Below are positions 41,801-52,873 of a stretch of DNA of 64,000 nucleotides, one piece after another (position 1 is the first letter of the stretch; every line of letters starts with the position of its first letter). Origin of the DNA: Adiantum capillus-veneris (lineage: Eukaryota > Streptophyta > Polypodiopsida > Polypodiales > Pteridaceae). The stretch covers positions 99,584,087 to 99,648,086 of the forward strand of contig CM043966.1 of the NCBI GenBank assembly GCA_014529385.2. Reading direction: 5' to 3'. A program made the position numbers and the translations under genes. The notes under the pieces were generated by a model. The model was not told where the DNA came from, made no database searches, and saw nothing but the letters and a program-made list of their open reading frames with translations.

Positions 41801-42062
41801 GCTCAGTGCCTACACCGTGGGACCATCTTCTTTTGAACCTAATCCCTCGGCCAACCCGGCCCTTTTTGCACCTCTACAGGACGTGCCCCTTTCATGCAAG
41901 GGGGAGGCAATAGTGATATCGCTATTGCCCTCCCTCTCTATCTCAAAAAACTTGGATCCCTACTGGGTTGTGGGAACCTCCGCTCTGGGCGGCCACATCA
42001 TTAACCACGGCCACATGCCATCACCACTAGCGCGCCCCCGATTAGGCCAAAACAGCGCCATC

Positions 42063-42063
<1 letters not shown>

Positions 42064-42099
<36 letters not shown>
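42064..42099 (+). repeat. Poly-C tract of 36 bases
   Basis: Replaces a short GC stretch present in the left E copy (about 25019-25032). Assembly or polishing error is a real possibility. Confidence 0.8.
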
Positions 42100-42100
<1 letters not shown>

Positions 42101-42205
42101 CCGCCAGGCACGCACTCACGCAGTGCCTCCCGCCTTTGACTCCATAGCCACCGCCACGAGCTCACGGGGTGAGGGAGCTCCCCTCTCTCTCCCCCTTGGT
42201 GTCCT

Positions 42206-43928
42206 TATGGTGGCCTACGGCCAAAGTTAAGCACCCCATGCTGGAGCAGCCGCCTTGCGCATATGGGGCAATGCGACGCCATGTGGCATCCCCATGGCCC
42301 AATGGCCTCAAGCCCCTTTAAAAAATTGAAGAAACCCCCATTAAAAATTCATTTCCCCCCCCCCTTGTCCGTCTTGCCTGCCAATTGGCACTCAATGATC
42401 CAATCACGCAGCTGTAAAACTGTGCCAAGTTCCCATTTTGTCTGTCTCGGACCGTGCAAATGTCGTCATCTATCGACTCACCTGAGCTCGCTATCCAAGG
42501 CCACAAAAATAGAAAACCTATATGCAAACTTTTAACACCCACCAAATGCCCCCAACTTTATCCTGTCGTATCTTGTTGACCAAGTATCAGATTGACATGC
42601 CGTCAATTTGTGATAGCTCCACATGATGCACACTACCACCAAGAACCTTGTTAAGTCCAAAAAGATGCCAGATGGCACGTTCTTTGATGCGGGCAAGTGG
42701 GCTCAGACCCGGCCCCCGAGAAAATTTCAAACGACCATAACTTGCTAACCAGAGCTTCGATTCGCAATCCGAGAAGACATGCATGCTTCATAACTCAAGC
42801 ACTACACATGCATCCACTGATACCTCTATGGGCCACCTGTCCCCACCTACCCTACCCTTCAGGGATCTTCTACACACTCTATCTTTGAACTGCAATATCT
42901 TGAGCATCGGGGCTCCGTTTGACGAGTCGTCTGGACTGGCTTCTAGAGCACATTGAACACTACATTCCACAGCCTTGAATTCCCATTTTGGACACCTTCA
43001 TCTTCCATCTCGCTTGGACCATCTTTGAGCCTCCTTGGCCTAAAAAGCCGCATTGAGCATACTTTTCCGCTATCCTTTGGCTGCCTAGGGCTTTGGTACC
43101 TATCCTAGCCTTCTGCACTGTACTTGACTACTGCCTTTGCCTGGCATAGACCACCTCCTATCTCTGACCAACTTTGATTGCACCAACGCTGACAAATTGA
43201 CAAATTCCTCCAAGGTTTTATGTTCATAGCATAAGCCACACGAGAAAATTTCAATGCAAGATGACGAATTGGAAGCCTTGCTTCCCTTAACAGCTTATGG
43301 AGTTCAGGTTTCTAGTAGGTTGCTTGATTCCGTCACAGAGCCATATGAATTGTGCACAAGAGTTAGCATATGTATTATTCATATACACCTCCATGGAATT
43401 TAAATTCATGCAAAGTTTTTCCGAGTTGGTATGCTAAAAGCATATTCCAAACTATGGAAAGCGTGATGCCAAATACCAAAAGGGAAGCCTTGCTTCACAT
43501 AAGTATTCATGTAATTATGATGCGGATAGCAAACAGATACTCTTGTCAGTTTACTCTTGCTAGTGGACAAGGGAATTGCAAAATAAAGTCGACCTTGTTG
43601 AGCATTCATAGCTAATCAACCATGTCAAATTGTATTATGTATTGAAAAATCAAAAGAAAAAAAATTCATGCAAAGTATGTACCTTGTACATGATTGGCTG
43701 GATTATTGTAATCCTGAGGATTTGTAGACGGAGCTCTGTTCCCAAGATGGAGTAGAAAACTTGTCGAGGCACGTTTATCGATAATAGTTGGGTCCCGTCG
43801 TTGTCTGATTTTATGAATGACAGACAAATCACCTAGGAGCCATGTCCCGCATTGCATTGACCTTCGTTGGCACCGCTGCTTGTTGATCAATCTCGATCCT
43901 TGTGCTCCATCTAGACCTTGGTCAAGTC
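42206..43928. other. No supported gene; possible E U3 and host sequence
   Basis: Partly E-related or unassigned. On the minus strand 43890-43690 is a stretch of coding-like character (LGDLSVIHKIRQRRDP, then NRAPSTNPQDYNNPANHVQ) ending at a possible splice donor AG/GTACAT. No homology can be named. Confidence 0.3.
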
Positions 43929-43932
43929 AAGC

Positions 43933-44143
43933 TGACGGGAGCAAAGCGAACCCCGAACCCCCGACGGCCTCTAAAACACCGGGGACCGAATGGCGCACCT
44001 CGAGCCTGTCATGGTAAAGCAAACAAGGGGCACCACCTAGCTTCGGCGGCTAGGACGCAAACAACACACCACCATAACAAAGTTTTCATCCAAGAGAGAT
44101 GGATGCTTGGGAGTAATGATGAAGAGGAAAGGGAATGAGATCA

Positions 44144-44186
<43 letters not shown>

Positions 44187-45503
44187 GGGAGGGGGTATAG
44201 CGGCTTAGTACTTAGGCACCACAAAAGGATGGCGAATCCGCACACCCTTCACACATACACAAGCTCACTCCAAAACACAAGACTAGGTGGCGATTCCGCA
44301 CACCTCACATGGGCAAAACATTGCAAGAAAACATACTCACAAAACCTCAAGCTTTATTTAGAGAATTAGGCGATGAAATGGGGAGCATAGGGTAGGGGAA
44401 TGAGAAGGGAGAGAGTGGTAGAGCACATGGCGGATAGGTGGGAGTTGATGGCAAAGACTCGCACGAGGATTATGGCCATCATCCTTCATTTAGTTGCCCT
44501 TCATCTTCCATAGCCAAGGGTGTAGAGGTCATGCTCAAGACAAGCATGGTGATTGCGGTGATGGTGATGGTGATGGTGTGGGTGTGGGTGTGGGTGTGTG
44601 CACTAGGCACACAGAGTGCATAGTGTGTTCTTTGGTGATGTTGTGTGTCCTTAGTGTGATGGTGACCCCTCTTTATATAGGGGAGGAGGGGGGAGAAATT
44701 CTAGAATTTAGAAATGAAGAAATCATTATCTACATAGGCCATGTGACTGTGGGCCCCACTTGTTTGGCTGTGTGTATATGTGCCAGAACAGCAGTCTCAT
44801 GAGAGAGAGACTAAGAGAGAGAGATGGGTTGATGAAAAAAAGTGAGAGGTGACATGGAGAATAAAGTAATTACAAGAGGGGAGTCTGTTCAGAGGTGAAT
44901 CTGTGTGCAGATGTGTGTGAACACAAGAAAAATCAGGTAACCACCGGGTGGGGATGGGTCTGTGGGCACCTTTTTCAGTGAAACTGAGTGTGTGTTAGTG
45001 TGGTAGAGGTTATTTAGCTACAAGACAAGAGACATGGCGCCCTTTAGAGAGAGAGGGGGGTATTTGGGTCATGGGATATGATAGGAGAGAGAAAGAGGGG
45101 GTGGGGTATACTATTTTGGAAGATAGGGTAAGTTGCATGTGAGTTAGGGTGCATTATTGGTGAGTTATAATGCATTATTGGTGAGAGGTGGGGTAGCTTG
45201 AGGGGAGAGAGAAAGGAGAAAGGACAAGGGGAAGAGAGAGGGGGTTGACCTTTTGAGTGGAGGAGATGAAAAGGGACACACGGCGGGGCAACAGTGAAGA
45301 AAAAGGAGGCAAGGTGGGGATGGGCTACCCCGCAGGCATGAGGTGGCCTATTTTACCTTTCTTATATATTTACATAATCATACTTTATTTTTTCTTACTT
45401 TTTTCCAATGCTTTTTATCACTCCCTCCCTAAGAGGGGGTTTTCATGGGGTGGGGACGAGAGAAGAGAGGTATGGGAGCTTGGCTTGTAAAAAGCCCCCA
45501 TCA
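43933..45503 (-). mobile_element. Solo LTR H (Tat-type, related to A and C)
   Basis: In sense it starts TGATGGGGGC and ends GCTCCCGTCA, matching the ends of the C LTR (TGATGGCC, GCGCCCGTCA). A perfect 4 bp duplication, AAGC, flanks it (43929-43932 and 45504-45507). No primer-binding site or polypurine tract lies beside it, so it is a solo LTR left by LTR-LTR recombination. It contains a sense TATATAAAG at about 44672-44680, a GA run at 44147-44183, two copies of the GTGTGCGG motif (44228-44250, 44285-44308) and the hairpin at 44036-44054. Confidence 0.85.
44147..44183 (+). repeat. GA microsatellite in solo LTR H
   Basis: About 18 GA units. In sense it is CT, as in the transcribed part of B. 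Confidence 0.95.
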
Positions 45504-46954
45504 AAGCCATGAGCATATCCCTTGGATTAAATTTCCCTTAAAGCATCTTGAGAACATGTTATTTGTCGACTTGGCTTGGAGAATTTGGCTAACACTTTGT
45601 TTTGCCAAGTACATGTATTACTAGGCCAGTTACGGCTTTCAGCAACCCAAAACACACTATGATTTGCAGTTCATTGTGGCATGTGTTGTTGAGGTTCATA
45701 TCCTTAGTTCTACACATGCTATAAACCGGATGTTTTCCAATGTCAATGATCGTATGCCCAACAAGTGCTTTGAAGTTTTTGTTTACGACCATATTTAACT
45801 GTTGTAGCTCGAAATACTCGAGCCTGCTGATCCTTGGCTCTATGGGTGTGGCCTTTGTGTCTAAAGTAACTTGCTACTCCGTGGGAGCTGCCTCTTGTCC
45901 AAGAAAACCTACGGTCAAGTGACCTTGGGTGAGCCCCTTACAGCCACCATGGCGGACTACATGCACCATGCAGAGGAAGAGGAGCCATCGCGCGCAAGCG
46001 AGTTGTCAACACCAGGTGGCCGAGTGACGAGCCCTCACGCCTGCTCTCCAGCGCGTCAAACGACCTCCTCAGCGCCAATTTTTGTTCAGGTCAACAGTGG
46101 CCCCTTTGTGTGTAGGCAACCACTCCCACACCCTGCATGCCGACGGTTTCCACCCTCGACTGCTAAGGGTTCGTGCCCACAGTCTGATTCGGCTTCTTGA
46201 GCCCACCATGGAAATCCCCATATAAGGGGTTTCTCCTGTGGTTCTGCCCTCAATTGACCCCTCCATGGAAGCTCTCATGAAAAAGAGAGAAAGAGAGAGA
46301 GAGACCATGCGAGAGAGGGAGGCCCTGCCTCATGCTGCAATTGAGAGAGAGAGAGAGAGAGAGAGATCAAAAGAGAGAGAGTCCTTCCCCTTCCTCCATA
46401 GCTCTCACCTCCCCCCTGAGCTCTGATACTAGTGAAAGGACATAGGGAGATAGACATGCCAATAACCACCCAACCATACCTATATATAGGCCCTAAGCCC
46501 TCCTATATATAGCCCCTGTACTGCATGTGTATCTATCGGCCCTTGGCCAGGGCCGTGCCCTCCTATAGTCCTACCCTTGGCATGACACCAAACTTTGGTA
46601 ATTTTGCTTTTGTGATTACTTGCAGGTATTTATGGTGTTGATGCAAGTAGCTCTTCCCTTGTGTCATAGTTGTTTGAATGCTTCTGTTCATCCCAGATGT
46701 GACCTGGGATGCAAGTAGCCCTTCCCTTTTGTCATAGTTGTTTGAATGCTTCTGTTCATCCCAAATGTGACCTGTTTGCATGAATGGTGTAACATAAATC
46801 TTATCCTTGAGATAATAATGCATTGTGTCATCTTTCCAATGTGGAACAGCCTTGTAAGTGGGCATCCACAAAACTCCCAAAATAATTCACTCATTCAGTT
46901 TTGTATCGGCCATAATGTGGAACTAATGTGGGAAATGGTTGCCATTTATGTTAA
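45504..46954. other. No supported gene; short tandem duplication
   Basis: Unassigned sequence with GA-rich patches near 46280-46380. Confidence 0.4.
46641..46776 (+). repeat. 68 bp tandem duplication
   Basis: Units starting ATGCAAGTAG at 46641 and 46709, sharing GTCATAGTTGTTTGAATGC with a few differences. Confidence 0.9.
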
Positions 46955-48120
46955 TTAAGACATTGGCTTATCCCAAACTAACCATGGTTTCCTTGTTGGC
47001 CGCGACTTTGAGTTCAATCTAGGTTGTTTCAACATGGACTCTAATAATTTCAAGTAGGTTGAATATTGCATAGCATTGACACATGCTCCAATGCCCACAA
47101 GTTCTCTTTTGATCATTCCATCGGCTAGCTGGACATTGATCCAAACATCCATATCGCCTAACCAAGTTTGCTTAACTTGAATTGCTACAATAGGAGGTGG
47201 TGTTTTATGTTGTTCCTTTTGATTTAAACTCCGTAATTTAGCTTCCTCCTGTGCTTGATCTCTGATTGCTTGAACTTTGTTTTGTCTCTCCTTAGCTAAA
47301 TGTATCTTTTCTAGCATGTCTGTGGTGAGAGGTTGTTGATACTTTTTCAACCTACATCTATTTATCCAATTAGACATCCCATGTCCCTCTAATGCTGCAA
47401 GTTAGACAAATCCACTTGGTGATATGTCACATTGATCACAAATGGACCGTTATCCTGCTTTTTAAGTTTTTTGGAATGTTGATTAAGGGTGTAGACTGAA
47501 ATGTAGTCACCCTTTTGTAATTCTTTGTTTTTCACATGTTGGCCATGGATTTGTTTCATTCATCATTTTTGCGCATACATAGCATTCAAGACTTGCCTCG
47601 TCTAATTACATTCGGTGGTCCAGTCCATTCCAAGTCTTGCACTACGTGTAGTGTAGGAATCAAGAACTCAACTGGCAGTATTGTATTTATCCCAAATACT
47701 AAGTTGAAAGGTGTTGTTTTTTGTGGCATTTTATATGCTACTTGAGATGCACATAAGGCTGAATGTTACTTCTGTTTCAAATCCGTTCTAGATTCATTAA
47801 TAATATTCGTGAGCATTGTGCACAATACTTTGTTGATGCTCTTGGCTTGTCCGTTGGCTTGAAGGTGGTATGGAGCTGACTTAGAATGAAGCACCATAAA
47901 TTCATAGAGTAGATAATCAATCTTGTCATTGAGGAAATGAGTGCCTCGATCACTCACAATTTCAATCAAAAGGCCATACTGCATGAAAATATTCTCCATA
48001 AGTATTGTGTGGTGGTTTTGGCATCATTTTTTTGTGTTGCCTTAGCCTCAGCCCATTTGGTCAAATAATCCGTGGCCACTATAATGTATTGAGCATATGT
48101 TCTATATGCACGTTTGTTGT
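46955..48120 (-). pseudogene. Fragment I: D-like integrase end and C-terminal extension
   Basis: Minus strand. Integrase core pieces read VATDYLTKWAEAKATQ (about 48090-48040), EIVSDRGTHFLND and QANGQAKSINKVL (47999-47766). After broken sequence the frame 47377-46955 gives a D-type extension: LKKYQQPLTTDMLEKIHLAK, a coiled-coil-like stretch, and a retropepsin-like strand where LLDTGA of element D is replaced by VGIGAC. It is an old copy from the D lineage and shows that the post-integrase extension is shared, although the active Asp-Thr-Gly is lost here. No LTR is recognised nearby. Confidence 0.75.
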
Positions 48121-48129
48121 GTCATGGCA

Positions 48130-49229
48130 TGTGCATAGTGGGAACGGAAGCTAAGCCCTACAATATTATGAATTTTATGTGTATTTCTTAAGTGTGCATA
48201 AGTATATGCATTTTCTATTTAGCATGCAAAAAGCTAGTCGAAGTCTAGTCGAAGTCTGATGTGTCACTCTTGTTGGGAATGGGCTTCGTCCTATGATCCC
48301 TGGATTCTTTGTGAACCTCTTCTTAGAGCCATGATAAAATGAGCCTATAAAATATACCTCCTATGTACTAGGCATCCTAGGTGGTATATGACATGTGTAG
48401 CATGGCCAAAAGTGGCCTTAGTCATAGTATACCCCATGAGGTGTCATTCTTCACATAGTAGGTCCACTTTGGAGTGATTATGGACCTAGAAAAATCCCTT
48501 AGAAAAGTGGTCAGGAGTTTGTTTGATGTCATCCACAATGCAAGCCAAGCTTTCTCTCATTTTTTTATGAAGATACTTTATGCACATGTTCCCAGCATAG
48601 CTCAACAACTCTTGGAAGCTTAACCCTTTACATGTGGTGGCAAGGAGAAGATATTTGGAGAAAGATCTAGAAGAACCTCTAGAAGAGAAATATCTAGAAA
48701 CTTTGAAGATCATTTCAAGATATTTTGAAAAGATAGACACTTGCCACACAAATCCCTTGGATATTTTTAAGCAAATATCTTCTTCAAGGGGCAACTTCAC
48801 CTATAAATAGAGCCTCTTGCCCCTCACTTGGGCATCAAGCAATCAAGCACTCAAGCAATCCCCATAATCAAGCCACTCTATCAAGCCATCACCCAACCTC
48901 CTAGCCATCTCCTTGAGTGAAACTTTCTCTCAATTTCAGCCCAACACATCTTGAGCTTGCTACTTCATGCCTCAAGCCTTCTATCTCCTCACTTGTAATA
49001 CTCATACACTCTATGTAACCTTCTTTCATCAATAAAGACGCATTTTTGGTGGCTCGCAAATGGTGTTGGGTACTACTACTCATCTTCTACTTCATCAAGT
49101 TGGCTACAAGACCACAAAGTCTTGAGGTGTGCTTCACTTCTTTGGCTTGAGCTTGTGTGGGTCTTTGTGTGTTGGTTGTCTCTCGTATCTCTTTCATTCA
49201 TTGTTTGACTGCTTTCTAAACTTTCTTAG
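48130..49229 (+). repeat. Possible 5' LTR and leader of element J
   Basis: A TATAAATA at 48803-48810 and an AATAAA at 49031-49036 lie in the right order upstream of the J leader ORFs, as in an LTR promoter and polyadenylation region. Start and end cannot be fixed without a second copy. No coding frame here is credible. Confidence 0.4.
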
Positions 49230-49448
49230 ATGAATAATCCCAATGGTGTAACCTTTCAACCCTTTCACTTTATGCAAAATATTAGGATTAATGTTTGTAT
49301 TAGCCATAAAATTCACTTCCAGTAGAGAATTGTGTTACTCTTTGGGCCGGAGAGACTGCGAGAAATTATTCTTTCTCCACGTCCTCTTATTTTGCCACTA
49401 CTAGACTACTCTAATTCTTTCGATGTGCACATATTTATTCTCCTCTAG
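49230..49448 (+). pseudogene. Element J leader ORF type a, one stop
   Basis: Starts MNNPNGVTFQPFHFMQNIR and ends in FGPERLREIILSPRPLILPL and FDVHIFILL before the stop. It matches B leader ORF 2 almost word for word in the second half. A TAG interrupts it after KIHFQ, where B has Gln. Confidence 0.6.
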
Positions 49449-49477
49449 GGGTTGAGTCTTGCTTTCTTAATATTACT

Positions 49478-49690
49478 ATGAACAAAGAAGACTTGTACAC
49501 ACAGCTCACTCCTATCACTAGGCAAAACGTCTACATCTTTGTAAGCACTAAGTTACAGTTTCAAAGAACCATTCGCAGTCTATTTGGAGCACAACGACTT
49601 GCTGCTATAAATGCATCAGTGAACCCTTTCATCTTACCTTTGATTAGATACAATCAAAACCTTGATGTTTTCATCTTTGTTTTGTTTTGA
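49478..49690 (+). CDS. Element J leader ORF type b, 70 aa
   Basis: Intact. MNKEDLYTQLTPITRQNVYI, then GAQRLAAINASVNPFILPLI and NLDVFIFVLF. It aligns end to end with B leader ORF 3 and has the same position after the type a ORF. It has stayed open although J is otherwise decayed. Function unknown. Confidence 0.55.
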   Translation: MNKEDLYTQLTPITRQNVYIFVSTKLQFQRTIRSLFGAQRLAAINASVNPFILPLIRYNQNLDVFIFVLF

Positions 49691-49734
49691 GGGTTTCACG
49701 TCCGCGTATGTGTGTGTCTGCGTGTAAGATTCCA

Positions 49735-49905
49735 ATGGCTACACACAATGTATTTGCTACAAACACTAAGCTTGCCTAAGTGAAAGCCTTCACAGTCTCC
49801 CCACAAACCCTCACAGCTAGAGGCCCGATGCAGTCCTGGCAAGACCGCCAACTCTTTGACACACTTTTTGGTGAACCCAATGCAAAGTTTGTCAAGGTGA
49901 GTTAG
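49735..49905 (+). pseudogene. Element J short ORF before gag, one stop
   Basis: MATHNVFATNTKLA, TAA, then QTLTARGPMQSWQDRQLFDT to a TAG at 49903. No counterpart is seen in B or C. May be the decayed N-terminus of J gag. Confidence 0.3.
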
Positions 49906-49930
49906 TGGGGATCTGCAACCTACTTCAACC

Positions 49931-50221
49931 ATGGGTGACCATCATCCGCAACAGCAAGGTATGCCTTTTGATCCCGCTACAATGCAAATGTTTCAAGCAT
50001 TTGCCTTGTTTACGCAACAACAGCATGCTACAGAAAGACAAGAAGTGTCAGCAACCAAAGCTATTCAAGCAATGGTGCACAAAATGTATCAGTTTAATGG
50101 GAAATATGTGACAAAGTATCTTTGTGGTAATGTAAAGGAGATGGAGTAGTTGCATCGTGTGCCAGAAGATGAGATGCTCCAAATATTTGATCTTGTTGTG
50201 ACTCCCAAGATTAGAGAGCAT
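49931..50221 (+). pseudogene. gag: Element J gag, 5' part, cut by element C
   Basis: MGDHHPQQQGMPFDPATMQM and onward, then FNGKYVTKYLCGNVKEME, TAG, RVPEDEMLQIFDLVVTPKIR. It is a plant gypsy gag of a lineage different from B and C. It stops at GAGCAT where the C LTR begins, and the frame resumes at 61512. Confidence 0.7.
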
Positions 50222-51463
50222 TGACAGGCGCAAAGCGCGACACGAACCCCGACGGCCTCTAAAACTCCGGGAGCCGATGCACGCCGCAAGCCGGTCATGG
50301 TAAGCGAATAGGGGGCACCACCTAGCTTTGAGCGGCTAGGACGCAGACAACGGTGATTTGAAATATCAAGAAATCTACACACACACACACACACACACAG
50401 AGAATAGACAAGTGATGAAAACCCTCGGGGGTGTGAGGGAGAATTATTATCTTGCCATATTCACAACAACCTTATTTTTGGCAAGGTGGCACATCATGGT
50501 GATAGAGAGACACAGGGAGAGATAGTGAACCTACTTGGTGCATTCTCTAGAGATGACTCATTGACATGAAAACTTGCTAACATGAGTGTGTGTGCATCGA
50601 CCGTTGGAGTCGAGATGTGGATATCGCTTCCTTTACATCATACAATCCCCAAAGCAAACCACTATGCTAAGTCCCCTCTCTTGTGATGAAAATGTTGCCA
50701 ATTCCTCCCACCAAAATACTACCAAGTGCTGACCTCTCATGAACTCCCCCCCCCCCCCCGGATAGTGACCTCTCAGTGCCATTTTATAGGTGTTGGTTGC
50801 TTTAGATTAGGGTAATCTGGCTTGATTAGGGTAATCTAATCAGGAGAGACAAAGCATGGCAGTGGTCCCTGGGTGGTTGACCCTTGCTTTGTCTTTGAAA
50901 ATATTATAAGGAAAACCTCTAGGTGGGCCTTTGTGACCATCACCTAGAGAGATGAGAATTTACAAGTTTGGGATTTTTTACAAGATTTGGTTGAAACTAG
51001 GAAAAAATGATGATAATAACCTACGGTTTACTGAAGAGGATGTCGTGGACGTGATGCCGGTGAATAGCAGCTTTGCTGGTGCATCGATGTAGCACCTTCA
51101 TCACTTCGGGGTCGGCCGAGGCATGCCTTCAGCACCTTTGCTTGTTTTGGTGTCGGTGTTGCGAGATTTAGGCCGTCTTCCTTCTTGTTGATGGTGTCAA
51201 TGTCGTTGAGTCTTTCGATTTTTTTGTGTTTTACTGGTGTGTGTGTATATGCGTGAGTGTGTATGTATGGGTGAGTGTGGGTAGGTGTGTGGGTATATGT
51301 ACGTGAGTGAGTGGGCGTGAGTGAGTGTATATATATATGTGTGTGCGTGAGCATGCGTGGGAACGGGGGGGGGGGAAGCATATTATGTATATATAATATA
51401 TATATTAGTTTTTCGGTGGTTTTACTACTGCAGGGAACGCAGAGCGTGAGTGAGAGAGGAGAG

Positions 51464-51465
51464 TG

Positions 51466-51552
<87 letters not shown>
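51464..51552 (+). repeat. GT microsatellite in C 3' LTR
   Basis: About 44 GT units. The other LTR has one of about 55 units at 60241-60351. Confidence 0.95.
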
Positions 51553-51559
<7 letters not shown>

Positions 51560-52018
51560 AATGGGGATGAAGTGTATGTGTGTGCATGTGTGTGTGTATT
51601 TACCATGCGCGCCCGCATGGGCTTGCTCATGGCAAGAGGGCGACAGAGAAGGGGGGAGGTTTGGATGGACCAGCATGCGTCGGGGGGTTGAACGGGTGCG
51701 GATGGGGTGTGTGTGTGGGTATGTGTGGGCAATGCGAATGACATGTGTGTGTGTGTGGGTGGAGAGCCTTCGGTTGTTCTGATGCGCCCGCGCGGGCTGC
51801 CTGATGCAGGCGAGAGAGTGTGAGGGGTGAGAGAGGGTGGGTGAGGTGGTGAGGGAGGGAGAGGGAGATAGGGTGTGGGTGGCCTGTTTTTTCAATGGTG
51901 CCCGCATGGGCTGGGTCCGGGGGGCGAGGGAGAGAGCATGGCATAGGCGAGGGCGCATCTGACAGAGGGCGAAGGGGAGGATTTAGTCAACGGGGAAGAG
52001 GGGTGTTTTTTTAGGAGT

Positions 52019-52020
<2 letters not shown>

Positions 52021-52109
<89 letters not shown>

Positions 52110-52224
52110 ATATTTAAGGCAGGTTCCCACCGTGGAGGGGGGGAGAGAGAGTGAGAGAGAGTGTGTGAGTGGAGGGGAATAGGGGGGGTGTTAGATAATG
52201 AAAGGGTGGATGTGTATAGAAGTG

Positions 52225-52292
<68 letters not shown>
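52021..52292 (+). repeat. GA microsatellites in C 3' LTR
   Basis: Runs at 52021-52105 and 52229-52292 with U3 sequence between. Confidence 0.95.
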
Positions 52293-52295
<3 letters not shown>

Positions 52296-52480
52296 TAAGT
52301 GGATTCTCCTCTATAGCTTGCAGGACCGCTCTCCCAAGAGAGAGAAGAGAGAGAGAGCTAGTGGGAGTGGCAGATGGGGGGGGGGGGGGGGGGGGGGGGT
52401 TATATAAGGCCGAAGGGGTGTGGACGAGAGGGGAGATGGGGGTATAATATGGCAGCCTGCCATAGCTGGAATATGGACAA

Positions 52481-52527
<47 letters not shown>

Positions 52528-52848
52528 ACAAAAGTGCATGGCGGCCCGCCAGAGGGTGTGACAGAGGTATCCCGTCTCATGCGCCCACTGGGCCAGGTGA
52601 TGCAGTGGTAAAGTAAGTGAGAGAGAGAGAATTGGCAGAGCCGAGCAGTAGGAGAGAGGAGGCTCTGTCTTCTGGCGATAATGGAGAGGTGTGGCCAAAT
52701 TGGTGGCGCCCCGCTAGTGGTTAAGCCTAAAGGGTGGTGAATGGTAAAGAAATTTTTCCATTTTTTTGTTTCTTTTTCTTTGGTAATATGCTCTCCCCTT
52801 CTTAGGGTATGGTTCTCACGGTTGCAGTTTTGAAAACCGGCCATCATT

Positions 52849-52860
52849 AGCCCTCCCATA
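52849..52860 (-). other. Polypurine tract of element C
   Basis: In sense ATATGGGAGGGCT before the LTR start, with the same neighbouring words as element A (12661-12688). Confidence 0.6.
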
Positions 52861-52873
52861 TTGCTAGAGGCAT

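Larger units (their letters stand above)
50222..52846 (-). repeat. Element C 3' LTR
   Basis: TGACAGG...CCATCA on the plus strand. It contains the hairpin at 50321-50340, a TATA box in sense at about 50785-50793 (also at about 59508 in the other LTR), a CA run (50378-50398), a GT run at 51464-51552, GA runs at 52021-52105, 52229-52292 and 52485-52522, and a poly-G at 52376-52399. Confidence 0.9.

Noticed and set aside
48486-48800. Minus-strand frame of 104 codons
   Set aside because: It lies in a probable LTR, on the strand opposite to J, just upstream of the J TATA box; no family resemblance.
51028-51958. Long His-Thr or Cys-Val frames
   Set aside because: Translations of GT/CA runs in the C LTRs; the equivalent frames at 59754-60709 are the same artefact.
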